Shown: positions 48,433 to 57,022, counted from the first letter of the stretch. The stretch is DNA of 64,000 nucleotides from Sphingopyxis italica (GCF_011926545.1 NZ_JAATIT010000001.1:124001-188000), one strand, 5' to 3'. The notes: generated by a model not told the origin, from the letters alone. Translations and numbers: made by a program.

Positions 48433-49260
48433 TCACCCTGCGCGATGCAAGCCGAACGGCACGACCTTATTGTCCCCATCGTGGCCGATGTCGGCGCGGC
48501 CCAGCCAGGGGATCCCGTTGCGCTCGCACCAGTAGCGCGCAATCGCTTCGGCCTCGATGCCGAATGGCCGGTCGTTCTCGGGAACATCGCTGACCCGTCC
48601 CAGTCGCAACCCCGCCAGCCCGCGCCCGGCAAGGACGCTGGTGACATGGAAAAACACGCGATCGAAGGCATAGAGATATTCGCTGACCTCCTCGACCAGC
48701 AGAATATGGCCCGACAGGTCGGGTTCGAGGGGGGTGCCGAGCATCATCGACAGCGTCATCAGGTTGAACGCCGCGTGGCGCGCGCCATGCTGCAATCCCG
48801 CCTCGCACGCCCCCGGGTCGCGGGCGACGAGCCAGTCGAGCGCGCGCTGCACCGTCACGTCGCCGCCCTCGCGCCGGATGTCGGCGACCATCGGCCCGTG
48901 CGCGACATGGTCGAAACCCTCGCGATAAAGGCAGCCCAGCAAATTGCCCTGATCCGAATAGCCGAGAAAAGCCTTGCCGCGCGCCACCGGCTCCATCGCG
49001 GCGACGGCCCTCTCCGCGATCCGGCACGCGCCATAGCCGCCGCGCGCGAACCAGATCGCATCGATGTCGGCGCGGTTCGCCATCGCCACCAGCGCGGCGA
49101 GCCGCTGCGCATCCTCGCTCGCAAAATGGCCGGCGACGGCGAAGCATTGCGGGTCGAATTCCAGTTCGACGCCGGGATAGCCGAGGCTGACGACCGCACG
49201 GACGGCCTCGGCATCGTCGGGCAATATGGGGGTGCTGGGGGCGACGATTCCGATGCGCAT
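48433..49260 (-). CDS. ldcA: LD-carboxypeptidase (S66 family)
   Basis: The 275-residue serine peptidase of family S66 removes the terminal D-Ala from tetrapeptides during murein recycling. It begins RIGIVAPSTP. It contains DAIWFARGGYGACR, the nucleophile elbow GYSD with S102, LLVEEVSEYLYAFDR with the expected Glu, and a His in DIGHDGDN near residue 262. No signal peptide is seen, as expected for a cytoplasmic recycling enzyme. It is divergent from the Mpl-like ligase, which uses the tripeptide product. Confidence 0.88.
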   Translation of the reverse strand: MRIGIVAPSTPILPDDAEAVRAVVSLGYPGVELEFDPQCFAVAGHFASEDAQRLAALVAMANRADIDAIWFARGGYGACRIAERAVAAMEPVARGKAFLGYSDQGNLLGCLYREGFDHVAHGPMVADIRREGGDVTVQRALDWLVARDPGACEAGLQHGARHAAFNLMTLSMMLGTPLEPDLSGHILLVEEVSEYLYAFDRVFFHVTSVLAGRGLAGLRLGRVSDVPENDRPFGIEAEAIARYWCERNGIPWLGRADIGHDGDNKVVPFGLHRAG

Positions 49261-49276
49261 GGACAGGACTCTGATT

Positions 49277-49364
49277 TTCCGTTCGTGTCGAGCGAAGTCG
49301 AGACACCCATCGCTATGGCGCCAAGCCGAGGGGCATCTCGACTTCGCTCGATGCGAACGGGAAA
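49277..49364. repeat. Dispersed inverted repeat, GTGTCGAGCGAAGTCGAGAC family
   Basis: The left part contains GTTCGTGTCGAGCGAAGTCG and the right part contains the inverse (CTCGACTTCGCTCGATGCGAAC). Each arm also folds on itself. It lies between the divergent ldcA and Mpl-like genes and occupies most of their 155-base promoter gap. Confidence 0.8.
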
Positions 49365-49415
49365 GGGAATGTCGCTCCGGTTGCAAACCCTTCGCCAAAG
49401 CCATATCGCGCCGCC

Positions 49416-50798
49416 ATGTCGGAAAACAAATCCTATTTCTTCTGCGGCATCGGCGGGTCGGGCATGTTGCCGCTCGCGATGATCGTCGCGGCGCGCGGCG
49501 CGGCGGTTGCGGGCTCGGATCGCAGCCGCGATCAGGGCCGGACGCCCGAGAAATTCGCCTGGCTGGAAGATCAGGGCATCGAATTTTTCCCGCAGGATGG
49601 CAGCGGACCGAAGGCGGGGCAGATCCTCGTCGCATCGGCCGCGATCGAGGACAGCGTTCCCGATGTCGCCGCGGCGAACGCGCTCGGGCTCGCGCGGATG
49701 ACGCGCGCCGACCTGAACGCGGAGCTGTTCAACGCCGCCGACAAGGCGATCGGGGTCGGCGGCACGAGCGGCAAATCGACGGTCACGGGGATGATCGGCT
49801 GGATCCTCGAATGCACGGGCGCCAGGCCGACGGTGATGAACGGCGCGGTGATGCGCAACTTTGCGGGGGCGGAGATGCCCTTCGCGAGCGCGCTGGTCGG
49901 CGACGCCGCCATTTATGTCAGCGAGGTCGACGAAAGCGACGGGTCGATCGCGCTTTACACGCCCGACGTCGCGGTCGTGACCAACATCAGCCTCGATCAC
50001 AAGAGCCTCGCCGAATTGCACGGTCTGTTCGGCGACTTCGCGGGCAAGGCGCGGGTCGCGGTCGTGAATGCCGACGACCCGGAATCGGCACCGCTGCTGC
50101 CGGCCGGCAATGTCGTGACGTTCGGCTTCGGCGATGCGGCGACGGTGCGCGGCAGCGATTTCGAGGCGCTGCCCGACGGATGCCGCTTCGCCGTCCATGC
50201 CGACGGCACCGCCTATCAGGTGAAGCTTCGTATGCCGGGCCGCCACAATGCCGCCAATGCGCTCGCGGCGATCGCGGCGGCGCACGCGGCGGGCGCAACC
50301 GTCGCGCAGGCGGTCGAGGCGCTCGCCGATTTCGCCGGCCTCGCGCGCCGTTACGAAGTGCTGGGCCAGGCGGGCGGCGTCACCGTGATCGACGATTTCG
50401 CGCATAATCCGGATAAAGTCGCCGCGACGCTCGCCGCCGTCGCCGAGTTGCCGGGTCGCGCCCTGCTCTTCTTCCAACCGCACGGCTATGGCCCGCTGCG
50501 CCAGATGGGCAAGGAACTCGCCGCCAGCTTCGCGTCGGGTATGCGCGAAGGCGATAAGCTCTATGTGTGCGATCCCGTCTATTTCGGCGGCACCGTCGAC
50601 CGCAGCATCGGCAGCGAGGCGTTGGTCGCCGACATCGTCGCCGGCGGCGGTGATGCCGTCCATATGACGACCCGCGCGAACTGCGGCGCCGCGATGCTCG
50701 ACGAAGCGAAACCGGGCGACCGCATCCTGATCCTCGGCGCGCGCGACGACACGCTGACCGAATTCGGGAGGGAGTTGCTCGCCCGGCTTGGCGGTTAG
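49416..50798 (+). CDS. Mur ligase family protein, Mpl-like
   Basis: The 460-residue ligase has the UDP-sugar loop FFCGIGGSGMLPLAMI at residues 8-23 and the ATP loop GGTSGKSTVTG from G115. It also has EVDESDGSIALYTPDVAVVTNISLDHKSL and DDFAHNPDKVAATLAA. The operon-encoded MurC is present elsewhere in this window, so this second MurC-like gene is most likely Mpl, which joins the recycled tripeptide L-Ala-gamma-D-Glu-mDAP to UDP-MurNAc. The divergent LD-carboxypeptidase supports this. The stop overlaps the convergent small gene. Confidence 0.85.
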   Translation: MSENKSYFFCGIGGSGMLPLAMIVAARGAAVAGSDRSRDQGRTPEKFAWLEDQGIEFFPQDGSGPKAGQILVASAAIEDSVPDVAAANALGLARMTRADLNAELFNAADKAIGVGGTSGKSTVTGMIGWILECTGARPTVMNGAVMRNFAGAEMPFASALVGDAAIYVSEVDESDGSIALYTPDVAVVTNISLDHKSLAELHGLFGDFAGKARVAVVNADDPESAPLLPAGNVVTFGFGDAATVRGSDFEALPDGCRFAVHADGTAYQVKLRMPGRHNAANALAAIAAAHAAGATVAQAVEALADFAGLARRYEVLGQAGGVTVIDDFAHNPDKVAATLAAVAELPGRALLFFQPHGYGPLRQMGKELAASFASGMREGDKLYVCDPVYFGGTVDRSIGSEALVADIVAGGGDAVHMTTRANCGAAMLDEAKPGDRILILGARDDTLTEFGRELLARLGG

Positions 50799-51076
50799 CC
50801 GAACGTATCTTCGATGTTGCTGATGCCCGCCTTGCGCGCCCGATAACGCCCGATACCGAAACCGACGAAGAAGACGATCGTTTCGAGGACCAGCTCGAAC
50901 GCAATCGTGAAGATTATGGCGACGCTCACCGGAACCTCTCCCCCGCCCGCAATCAGGCCACCCAGTCCGCCGAACAGGCACGAAAGCAGCAGGATGACAC
51001 CAGCGTGCTTCCACGCAAGCCGATCGCTGTTCATCCCCCAGCTAAACAGACCGATCAGCGCAGCAATTTCCAACAT
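50795..51076 (-). CDS. Small membrane protein of unknown function
   Basis: The 93-residue product has two or three membrane helices: MLEIAALIGLFSWGM at the start, HAGVILLLSCLFGGLGGLIAGG in the middle and VAIIFTIAFELVLETIVFFVGFGIG at the end. A short basic tail follows. No family is recognised. The stop TAA overlaps the convergent stop of the Mpl-like gene. ATG 51076 is favoured over 51091 because it starts the first helix. Confidence 0.65.
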   Translation of the reverse strand: MLEIAALIGLFSWGMNSDRLAWKHAGVILLLSCLFGGLGGLIAGGGEVPVSVAIIFTIAFELVLETIVFFVGFGIGRYRARKAGISNIEDTFG

Positions 51077-51148
51077 CTCATTCCCCCTCAATCCCGGCAG
51101 GGATGTTGCGCGTCACAGCAGGAGGAGCAAGCCTTTTCGGGCGTAGCC

Positions 51149-51176
51149 TTGCTTTCTCTCCGCGAATCTGTATAGG
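51149..51176 (+). promoter_or_regulatory. Promoter of rpsF operon
   Basis: A -35 TTGCTT (51149-51154) and a -10 TATAGG (51171-51176) are separated by 16 bases. It faces the ribosomal genes and is the best sigma-70-type promoter that I can see in the window. Transcription would begin near 51183. Confidence 0.6.
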
Positions 51177-51187
51177 CGCGCTCATTC

Positions 51188-51214
51188 GGGGCGAGGCCAC
51201 GTGCCTGTCGCCCC
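51188..51214 (+). promoter_or_regulatory. Leader hairpin of rpsF operon
   Basis: GGGGCGA pairs with TCGCCCC, enclosing GGC-CACGT-GCC, and is followed by GTTTGTTTTG. It lies at the very 5' end of the presumed transcript, 97 bases before rpsF. It could be an attenuator or part of an S6:S18 autoregulatory leader; the sequence alone does not decide. Confidence 0.45.
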
Positions 51215-51310
51215 GTTTGTTTTGCACCAATACGCAAGACTTGACGACAGCCGGAGGGGTTTCGCGATTGGCGCGGAACCAGCGATCGGCCAAATCGAAG
51301 GAAGCGCACC

Positions 51311-51676
51311 ATGCCGTTTTACGAGCATGTCTTTATCGCGCGTCAGGACCTGAGCCAAGCTCAGGTCGACGCGCTGGCGGAAACCGTCACCAACGTCATC
51401 GGCGAATATAAGGGCCAGGTTCACAAGACCGAGACCTGGGGCCTCAAGCAGCTCGCCTACAAGATCCAGAAGAACCGCAAGGGTCATTATGTGATGCTGT
51501 CGGCCGAAGTGTCGGGCGAAGCGATCGCAGAGATCGAGCGTCAGGCTGCGATCAACGAAGATATCATCCGCTGGCTCACCATCAAGGTCGACGAACTCGA
51601 AAAGGGTCCGTCGGTGATGATGCGCAAGCAGGAACGCCGCGGCGGCCGTGGCCGTGACCGCGACGGCGAAGAATAA
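51311..51676 (+). CDS. rpsF: 30S ribosomal protein S6
   Basis: The 121-residue protein begins [22 protein letters not shown] and has the family segment [22 protein letters not shown]. The basic, Gly-rich tail ([13 protein letters not shown]) is typical of alphaproteobacteria. AAGGAAG precedes the ATG. It heads the rpsF-rpsR-rplI operon. Confidence 0.98.
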   Translation: MPFYEHVFIARQDLSQAQVDALAETVTNVIGEYKGQVHKTETWGLKQLAYKIQKNRKGHYVMLSAEVSGEAIAEIERQAAINEDIIRWLTIKVDELEKGPSVMMRKQERRGGRGRDRDGEE

Positions 51677-51687
51677 GGAACAGTAGC

Positions 51688-51912
51688 ATGGCACGACCCT
51701 TTTTTCGCCGCCGCAAGACCTGCCCCTTCACCGCGAAGGACGCACCGGTCATCGATTACAAGGACGTCCGCCTGCTCCAGGGTTACCTGTCGGAGCGCGG
51801 CAAGATCGTCCCGTCGCGGATCACCGCGGTGTCCACCAAGAAGCAGCGTGAGCTGGCGAAGGCGATCAAGCGTTCGCGCCACATCGGCCTGCTCCCCTAC
51901 ATCGTGAAGTAA
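51688..51912 (+). CDS. rpsR: 30S ribosomal protein S18
   Basis: The 74-residue protein has [58 protein letters not shown] and ends YIVK, all family-typical. It follows rpsF by 11 bases with a purine-rich AAGGAACAG site. Confidence 0.98.
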   Translation: MARPFFRRRKTCPFTAKDAPVIDYKDVRLLQGYLSERGKIVPSRITAVSTKKQRELAKAIKRSRHIGLLPYIVK

Positions 51913-51925
51913 GGAGGGCGGACCG

Positions 51926-52564
51926 ATGGAAATCATCCTGCTCGAACGCATCGAGAAACTCGGCGGCATCGGCGATGTCGTCAACGTCAAGAACGGCTTT
52001 GCCCGCAATTACCTGTTGCCCAACAACAAGGCGCTGCGCGCGAACGACACCAACCGCAAGCTGTTCGAAGCCAACCGCGCGAAGATCGAATCCGACAACG
52101 CGGAACGCCGCGGCGAAGCCGAAGTCCGTTCCAAGGACATCGACGGCAAGCAGATCGTCCTGATCCGCCAGGCGTCGAACACCGGCCAGCTTTATGGCTC
52201 GGTTTCGGTGCGCGACATCATCGACGCGCTGGTCGAAGACGGCGTCGAAGGCGTGACCAAGTCGATGGTCGAACTCGAACGCCCGATCAAGGCGCTCGGC
52301 GTGGTCGACGTCAAGGTCAAGCTGCACCCCGAGGTCGCGGTGACCGTCGGCGTCAACGTCGCGCGTTCGCCCGACGAAGCCGAAATGCAAAGCCAGGGCA
52401 TCGACGTCATCGCGGCGATGTTCGAGGAAGAACAGGCCGAGGCCGTCGCCACGGCGCTGGAACCCGACAGCGAAGACGAATTCGAAGATGCTACGGCGCC
52501 TTCGGAACTCGCTGCCGAGGAAGCTCCCGCTGCGGGCGAGGATGAAGAGGGCGAGAAGGAGTAA
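51926..52564 (+). CDS. rplI: 50S ribosomal protein L9
   Basis: The 212-residue protein has the N-terminal domain MEIILLERIEKLGGIGDVVNVKNGFARNYLLP, the linking helix and a C-terminal domain ending near residue 150. The last 60 residues are an acidic Glu/Ala/Asp tail not present in E. coli L9 (149 residues). GGAGGGCGG precedes ATG 51926. A strong terminator follows. Confidence 0.97.
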   Translation: MEIILLERIEKLGGIGDVVNVKNGFARNYLLPNNKALRANDTNRKLFEANRAKIESDNAERRGEAEVRSKDIDGKQIVLIRQASNTGQLYGSVSVRDIIDALVEDGVEGVTKSMVELERPIKALGVVDVKVKLHPEVAVTVGVNVARSPDEAEMQSQGIDVIAAMFEEEQAEAVATALEPDSEDEFEDATAPSELAAEEAPAAGEDEEGEKE

Positions 52565-52592
52565 GCTCCTTTCCTCTCTACGAGACAGAAGA

Positions 52593-52624
52593 GGCTCCGG
52601 AACCCAGCGTTCCGGAGCCTTTTT
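52593..52624 (+). terminator. Rho-independent terminator of rpsF-rpsR-rplI
   Basis: GGCTCCGGAAC (52593-52603) and GTTCCGGAGCC (52609-52619) form a perfect 11-pair stem with a 5-base loop followed by TTTTT. It lies 29 bases after rplI. Confidence 0.95.
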
Positions 52625-52694
52625 CTATGGATATGGATATTCGCCCGATGACGATGTCGGCTTAGGGGTCCGGAGCTCTCGTCGCGATCCTATT

Positions 52695-52713
52695 AAACCC
52701 CTCGAGGGGCTTT
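52695..52713 (-). terminator. Weak candidate terminator after folE
   Basis: AAAGCCCC-tcga-GGGGTTTAAT on the minus strand, 37 bases after the folE stop. The stem core is only four G-C pairs extended by A-T pairs and the T-run is short, so efficiency is doubtful. Confidence 0.3.
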
Positions 52714-52749
52714 CATCCCCTATGACCGCTACCGGTCGAATGCCGCCGA

Positions 52750-53349
52750 TCAATAGCCCATCAGGCTCAGCACTTCCTTGCGGCTGCGCTCGTCGTCGAG
52801 GAAGCAGCCCAAGAGTCGGCTCGTCACCATGCCGACGCCCGGAGTACGCACGCCGCGTCCGGTCATGCAGCCATGCTGCGCGTCGATGACCACCGCGACG
52901 CCATGCGGGTGGAGGTTGTCCCAGATGCAGCGCGCGACTTCGGCGGTCAGCCGCTCCTGCACCTGCAACCGCCGCGCATAACCGCCCAGCACGCGCGCGA
53001 GTTTGGAAATGCCGACGACGCGGTCGCGCGGCAGATAGGCGATCGACGCCTTGCCGGTGATCGGCGCCATATGGTGCTCGCAATGCGACTGGAACGGAAT
53101 GTCGCGCAGCAGCACGATCTCGTCATAGCCGCCGACCTCTTCGAAGGTGCGCGACAGATGGACCGAAGGATCCTCGTTATAGCCCTGGCAATATTCCTTC
53201 CACGCGCGCGCGACGCGGCGCGGCGTGTCGCGCAGCCCCTCGCGCGCCGGGTCGTCGCCCGCCCACTCGATCAAGGTCCGCACCGCGTCGGCGACATGGT
53301 CCGGAACCAACACCTTGCCATCCGGCCCCAACTCGACTTTGTCGCTCAT
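52750..53349 (-). CDS. folE: GTP cyclohydrolase I
   Basis: The 199-residue enzyme converts GTP to dihydroneopterin triphosphate, the first step of folate synthesis. Zinc ligands C90 and H93 lie in FQSHCEHHMAPITGKASIAYLP, with the third Cys in AQHGCMTGRGV. The segment VVGISKLARVLGGYARRLQVQERL is typical of the type IA enzyme. ATG 53349 (MSDKVELG) is chosen; the frame is open to 53730 but without family similarity. Confidence 0.96.
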   Translation of the reverse strand: MSDKVELGPDGKVLVPDHVADAVRTLIEWAGDDPAREGLRDTPRRVARAWKEYCQGYNEDPSVHLSRTFEEVGGYDEIVLLRDIPFQSHCEHHMAPITGKASIAYLPRDRVVGISKLARVLGGYARRLQVQERLTAEVARCIWDNLHPHGVAVVIDAQHGCMTGRGVRTPGVGMVTSRLLGCFLDDERSRKEVLSLMGY

Positions 53350-53524
53350 CGCCCCGCTTTCACTGTTGCCATCTTGTCGCACATTTCGACGTGCCGGTGC
53401 CGATAAGCAAGGGCCGGGCGAAAAGAAATTGTCCTCCCCCGTCAACTTTACGTTGCGGAATCTTGGCTTTTTCTCTTTCCGGAGAGGCGCGGTTTCGCGT
53501 CCTTTTTTGGACTTAACAAGTGAC

Positions 53525-53540
53525 TTGACGCTTTCGTCAA
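53525..53540. promoter_or_regulatory. Palindrome TTGACG-CTTT-CGTCAA
   Basis: A perfect 6-base inverted repeat with a 4-base spacer about 245 bases before the TonB receptor start. The left arm could also act as a -35 for the plus strand, although no good -10 follows at 17 bases. It is a candidate repressor site. Confidence 0.35.
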
Positions 53541-53632
53541 CTCGGCGCACCCTTAGGCCATACAGAACTCGCTTGAGCGGGTCGTATTCCGGAGAGGCCG
53601 GCGTTTTTCCCCGACGCCGGTGGGAGAGGACG

Positions 53633-53737
53633 ATGACCAGCGCAGCTGGCAAGTGGGATACACGAGGGCACATGGCCGCTTTGGCCCGGTGCCCTTTGCC
53701 ATGTCTGGTCAATTCCGCTCCCCTTACCACAATTTGA
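53633..53737 (+). CDS. Possible 34-residue leader peptide before TonB receptor
   Basis: ATG 53633 follows a strong GGGAGAGG ribosome site by three bases and opens a 34-codon frame (MTSAAGKWDTRGHMAAL...) ending at TGA 53735. It ends 46 bases before the receptor start. It has two Cys but no recognisable family. It may be a translated leader or chance. Confidence 0.25.
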   Translation: MTSAAGKWDTRGHMAALARCPLPCLVNSAPLTTI

Positions 53738-53783
53738 AGTTGGGCGGCCCCGCACTGCGCGGGGTCGAAAAAGGGAGGCTTAG

Positions 53784-56700
53784 ATGAAGTTCAAGGCACT
53801 GATCGGAACGTCGATCCTTGCGATGACGGTGGCGACGCCGGCATATGCGCAGGACGCGGCGGATGAAGTGGAACGCGATGCTTTCGGCGGCGAAATCGTC
53901 GTCACGGCGCAGCGCCAGTCGGAACGGCTGCAGGACGTGCCGATCGCGGTCAGCGCCTTTTCGACCGAGGCATTGGAAGCGCAGCAGATCAAGACCCCGT
54001 CCGATCTTCAGCTGACCCTGCCCAACGTCACCTTCACCAAGACCAACTTCACCGGCGCGAGCTTCACGATCCGCGGCATCGGCGATCTGTGCGTCGGCGC
54101 CACTTGTGACAGCGCGACCGCGATCCATCTGAACGGCAGTCCGCTGTTTGCGACCCGTCTGTTCGAAACCGAATTCTTCGACCTCGAGCGGGTCGAAGTG
54201 CTGCGCGGTCCACAGGGCACATTGTTCGGGCGCAATGCGACGTCGGGCGTGGTCAATGTCATCACCGCCAAGCCAAAGCTGGGCGTGTTCGAAGCGGCAG
54301 CCGAGGCCGAATATGGCAATTATAATTCGATAAAGGGCAAGGGGATGATCAACATCCCGCTGGGTGATACACTGGGCCTGCGCGTTGCCGGGATATATTT
54401 GAACCGTGACGGCTATACCAAAAACACCTTCCTCAACACCCGCATCGACGACCGCGACCTTTATTCGGTGCGTGGCTCGCTGCGCTGGGAACCGACCGAC
54501 GACACGACGATCGATTTTCTCGCCTCTTATTTTCACGAACGCGACAAACGCACCCGCATCCAGAAACAACAGTGCCAGCGTGACCCGACCGGTATCCTCG
54601 GCTGTTTGAACACCCGCCGCGACAATTCACCGTTCAACGGCAATGCGACGTTCACGGCTGCGCTGACCTCGCGCGAATTCCTGGGCATTCGCGGCATCCC
54701 CAACGGGATCAACTCGCCGCTCGATTTCTCGCTGGGCAGCCTTTACGGCCCTGATGTATATGCGGGCACGACGATCCCGTCCGACCCGCGTGTCGTCAAC
54801 ACCGCCTATACGCCCAGCTATTTTACCAGCGAACTGACGCTGCGGGGCGAGATCGAGCATAATTTCGGGCCGGTCTCCCTGGCGGTTTCGGGCCAGTATC
54901 AAAAGGTCAAGCTCGACGCATCGCAGGATTATAACAGCAATGTCGGCAACCGGGCGCTTTACGGCACCGGGCTGGCGAACCTGCAGGCAGCGGCCAGCGG
55001 CGCATTCGGCCCCGGACTCCAAGCCTATCTGGGGCCGGTAGCGGCGGCAATCATCCCCAACGGACCGGCCGGCGTGCTCTGCACCTCGCAGGCTGAGGAA
55101 AGCGGCCTCGGCGGCTTCGGCGGCAACAGCATCTGTAGCGACCAGTCGTTACAGTTCGACCGGTCAAACTCCTACACCTCAAGCTGGTCGGCCGAAGCGA
55201 TTTTGAGCAGCGATCTCGACGGACCGTTCAACTTCCTGGTTGGCGGCATCTATGCCGATTCGCACCTGACCGAAAACAGCTATTATGTGAACGCCTTTCC
55301 GATCGACTATCTGACCGGTGTGCTGGGCGCGTTTACCGCGCTCGGCGGCGGCTTGCCGCCCTCCTTTCTGGGCACGCCGTTTTTCCGCAACCACACCGAT
55401 GATCTGAAGATCAGATCCTACGGAATTTTCGGCGAAGCCTATTTTGAGGTCAACGACCGGCTGAAACTGACGGCAGGTCTGCGCTATAATAATGACAAAA
55501 AAGAGGTGATTGCCCGGTCTACCCTCGCCAGCTTCCTGGTGCCCTTTGGCCAGACCGGCTCGGCGTTTGATTCGCCCACTGCGGCTGGTTTCGATGCCGA
55601 TCCGGGGTCGCTTTGCACGACACCGGGCAGCGCTATCCCCGGCGCGATCGGTTCTGTGGTCGGCTGCGAAGCATTCCAGGTGCGCAACGTCGGGTTCAAC
55701 AAGATGACCGGCCGTGCGGTGCTCGACTATAAAGTGACCGAGGACAATCTGGTCTATATCTCCTATTCGCGCGGCTATAAATCGGGCGGCATCAACCCGC
55801 CGCTCCAGCCGATCTTCGCGGTCCCCGAAACCTTCGCCCCCGAACAGGTCGATGCCTTTGAAATCGGGTCCAAGAACAGCTTTGGCAACGGCGCGCTCCA
55901 GCTCAACCTGACGGCTTTTTATTATAAGTATAAAAGCCTGCAACTAAGCAAGATCGTTGCCCGCACCGCAGTCAACGACAATGTCGATGCCGACATCTAT
56001 GGCGTCGAGGCCGAAGCCATCGTGCGGCCCGACCCCAATATGGTGATCAACCTGGGCTTCAGCTATCTGCATACCAAGGTAACCGAGGACAAATTCACGA
56101 GCAACCCGCGTGACTTTGGTGGCGGCCGCGCCGATGCGGTAATCATCAAGGACATCACCAACGCCGCAAACTGTGCGGTGGCATCGACCAGCGGCAGCGT
56201 TGCGGGGGTCAATGGCTATGTCAATCAGATCCAGACACTGATCAACGGCGGCGCCATTCCAGGTGTCGTCGCGGGTGCCGGTTTGCAACCGACCACCGCC
56301 TTCCCCGCCGACGGAGGCATCGCTTCGACCGGGGCTTTCAGCATCTGTTCGGTGATGGAAGCGACGGCAGGAACCGTTGGTCAGGCCTTCGGCGGAATCG
56401 AGTATTTCTCGGCCGGCATCCCCGTCAACATCAAGGGCAACCAATTGCCGCAGGCACCGAATTATAAATTCTCGGCCGGCGTACAATATACGATCGACTT
56501 CGACAACGACATGTCGCTCGTCCCACGCCTCGACCTGGCTTATACCGGCGAGAGCTATGGCAGCATCTTCAACGGCAATGTGAACCGGATCAAGGGCTAT
56601 GCCCAGGTCAATGCCCAGCTGCAGCTGAACGGTCCCGACGACAAATGGTATGTGAAGGGGTTCATCCAGAATGTCTTCGACGCCAACAGCGTCACCGGCC

Positions 56701-56792
56701 TTTACATCACCGACCAGTCGTCGGGAAATTACACCAATATCTTCACCCTCGAGCCGCGCCGCTATGGCATCGCGGCGGGCGTGCGCTTCTGA
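53784..56792 (+). CDS. TonB-dependent receptor (large, oligomer-plug type)
   Basis: The 1002-residue outer-membrane protein has a signal peptide (MKFKALIGTSILAMTVATPAYA). A TonB-box/plug start follows (GEIVVTAQRQSERLQDVPIAVSAF), then VERVEVLRGPQGTLFGRNATSGVVNVIT in the plug, and a 22-stranded-type barrel that ends RRYGIAAGVRF. The style is that of sphingomonad receptors for sugars, aromatic compounds or siderophores; the ligand is not predictable. Cys pairs occur in loops (CVGATC and the KQQCQRDPTGILGC region). GGGAGG precedes ATG 53784 by about 8 bases. A strong bidirectional terminator separates it from the convergent second receptor. Confidence 0.92.
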   Translation: MKFKALIGTSILAMTVATPAYAQDAADEVERDAFGGEIVVTAQRQSERLQDVPIAVSAFSTEALEAQQIKTPSDLQLTLPNVTFTKTNFTGASFTIRGIGDLCVGATCDSATAIHLNGSPLFATRLFETEFFDLERVEVLRGPQGTLFGRNATSGVVNVITAKPKLGVFEAAAEAEYGNYNSIKGKGMINIPLGDTLGLRVAGIYLNRDGYTKNTFLNTRIDDRDLYSVRGSLRWEPTDDTTIDFLASYFHERDKRTRIQKQQCQRDPTGILGCLNTRRDNSPFNGNATFTAALTSREFLGIRGIPNGINSPLDFSLGSLYGPDVYAGTTIPSDPRVVNTAYTPSYFTSELTLRGEIEHNFGPVSLAVSGQYQKVKLDASQDYNSNVGNRALYGTGLANLQAAASGAFGPGLQAYLGPVAAAIIPNGPAGVLCTSQAEESGLGGFGGNSICSDQSLQFDRSNSYTSSWSAEAILSSDLDGPFNFLVGGIYADSHLTENSYYVNAFPIDYLTGVLGAFTALGGGLPPSFLGTPFFRNHTDDLKIRSYGIFGEAYFEVNDRLKLTAGLRYNNDKKEVIARSTLASFLVPFGQTGSAFDSPTAAGFDADPGSLCTTPGSAIPGAIGSVVGCEAFQVRNVGFNKMTGRAVLDYKVTEDNLVYISYSRGYKSGGINPPLQPIFAVPETFAPEQVDAFEIGSKNSFGNGALQLNLTAFYYKYKSLQLSKIVARTAVNDNVDADIYGVEAEAIVRPDPNMVINLGFSYLHTKVTEDKFTSNPRDFGGGRADAVIIKDITNAANCAVASTSGSVAGVNGYVNQIQTLINGGAIPGVVAGAGLQPTTAFPADGGIASTGAFSICSVMEATAGTVGQAFGGIEYFSAGIPVNIKGNQLPQAPNYKFSAGVQYTIDFDNDMSLVPRLDLAYTGESYGSIFNGNVNRIKGYAQVNAQLQLNGPDDKWYVKGFIQNVFDANSVTGLYITDQSSGNYTNIFTLEPRRYGIAAGVRF

Positions 56793-56817
56793 CGACCCAT
56801 CAGCAGTAACGCCAAAC

Positions 56818-56861
56818 AAGAAAGCCCCGGTCTCTCAAACGAGAGACCGGGGCTTTCTTTT
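56818..56861 (+). terminator. Strong bidirectional terminator between two receptors
   Basis: The arms 56818-56836 and 56841-56859 form a perfect 19-pair stem with an AAAC loop. T-runs flank the stem in both readings, because it starts with AAGAAAG and ends with CTTTCTT. It should stop transcription from both sides. Confidence 0.93.
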
Positions 56862-56919
56862 GGGAATTGTATCGATTGCAAACGGGCCTGTTTCGACGCA
56901 CCCCAACCCCCTCACATCT

Positions 56920-57022
56920 CGTCACCCTGAACTTGTTTCAGGGTCCATGGCCTGCTCTCGAATGGAACGCAGCGTGGCGGGAGAGACTTGGTCATGGATG
57001 CTGAAACAAGTTCAGCATGACG
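56920..57022. repeat. Paired-hairpin inverted repeat, CTGAACTTGTTTCAG family
   Basis: The left unit (56920 to about 56950) folds as ACCCTGAA-cttg-TTTCAGGGT. The right unit, inverted (56991-57022), folds as ATGCTGAA-cttg-TTTCAGCAT. The two units share outer CGTCA and CCATG sequences. It lies between two convergent receptor genes. Confidence 0.8.

Larger units (their letters stand above)
53350..53783. other. 434-base divergent gap between folE and a TonB receptor
   Basis: The gap must hold the folE promoter and that of the receptor. It contains a palindrome at 53525-53540, a CCGGCGT/ACGCCGG hairpin at 53598-53620, a possible small frame at 53633-53737 and a GGGAGG ribosome site for the receptor. 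The stretch 53380-53520 shows no further structure that I can support. Confidence 0.6.

Noticed and set aside
48855..51014. 719-codon minus-strand frame over the Mpl-like gene
   Set aside because: It is antisense to a clear Mur ligase and overlaps the start of ldcA in another frame. No domain is recognisable.
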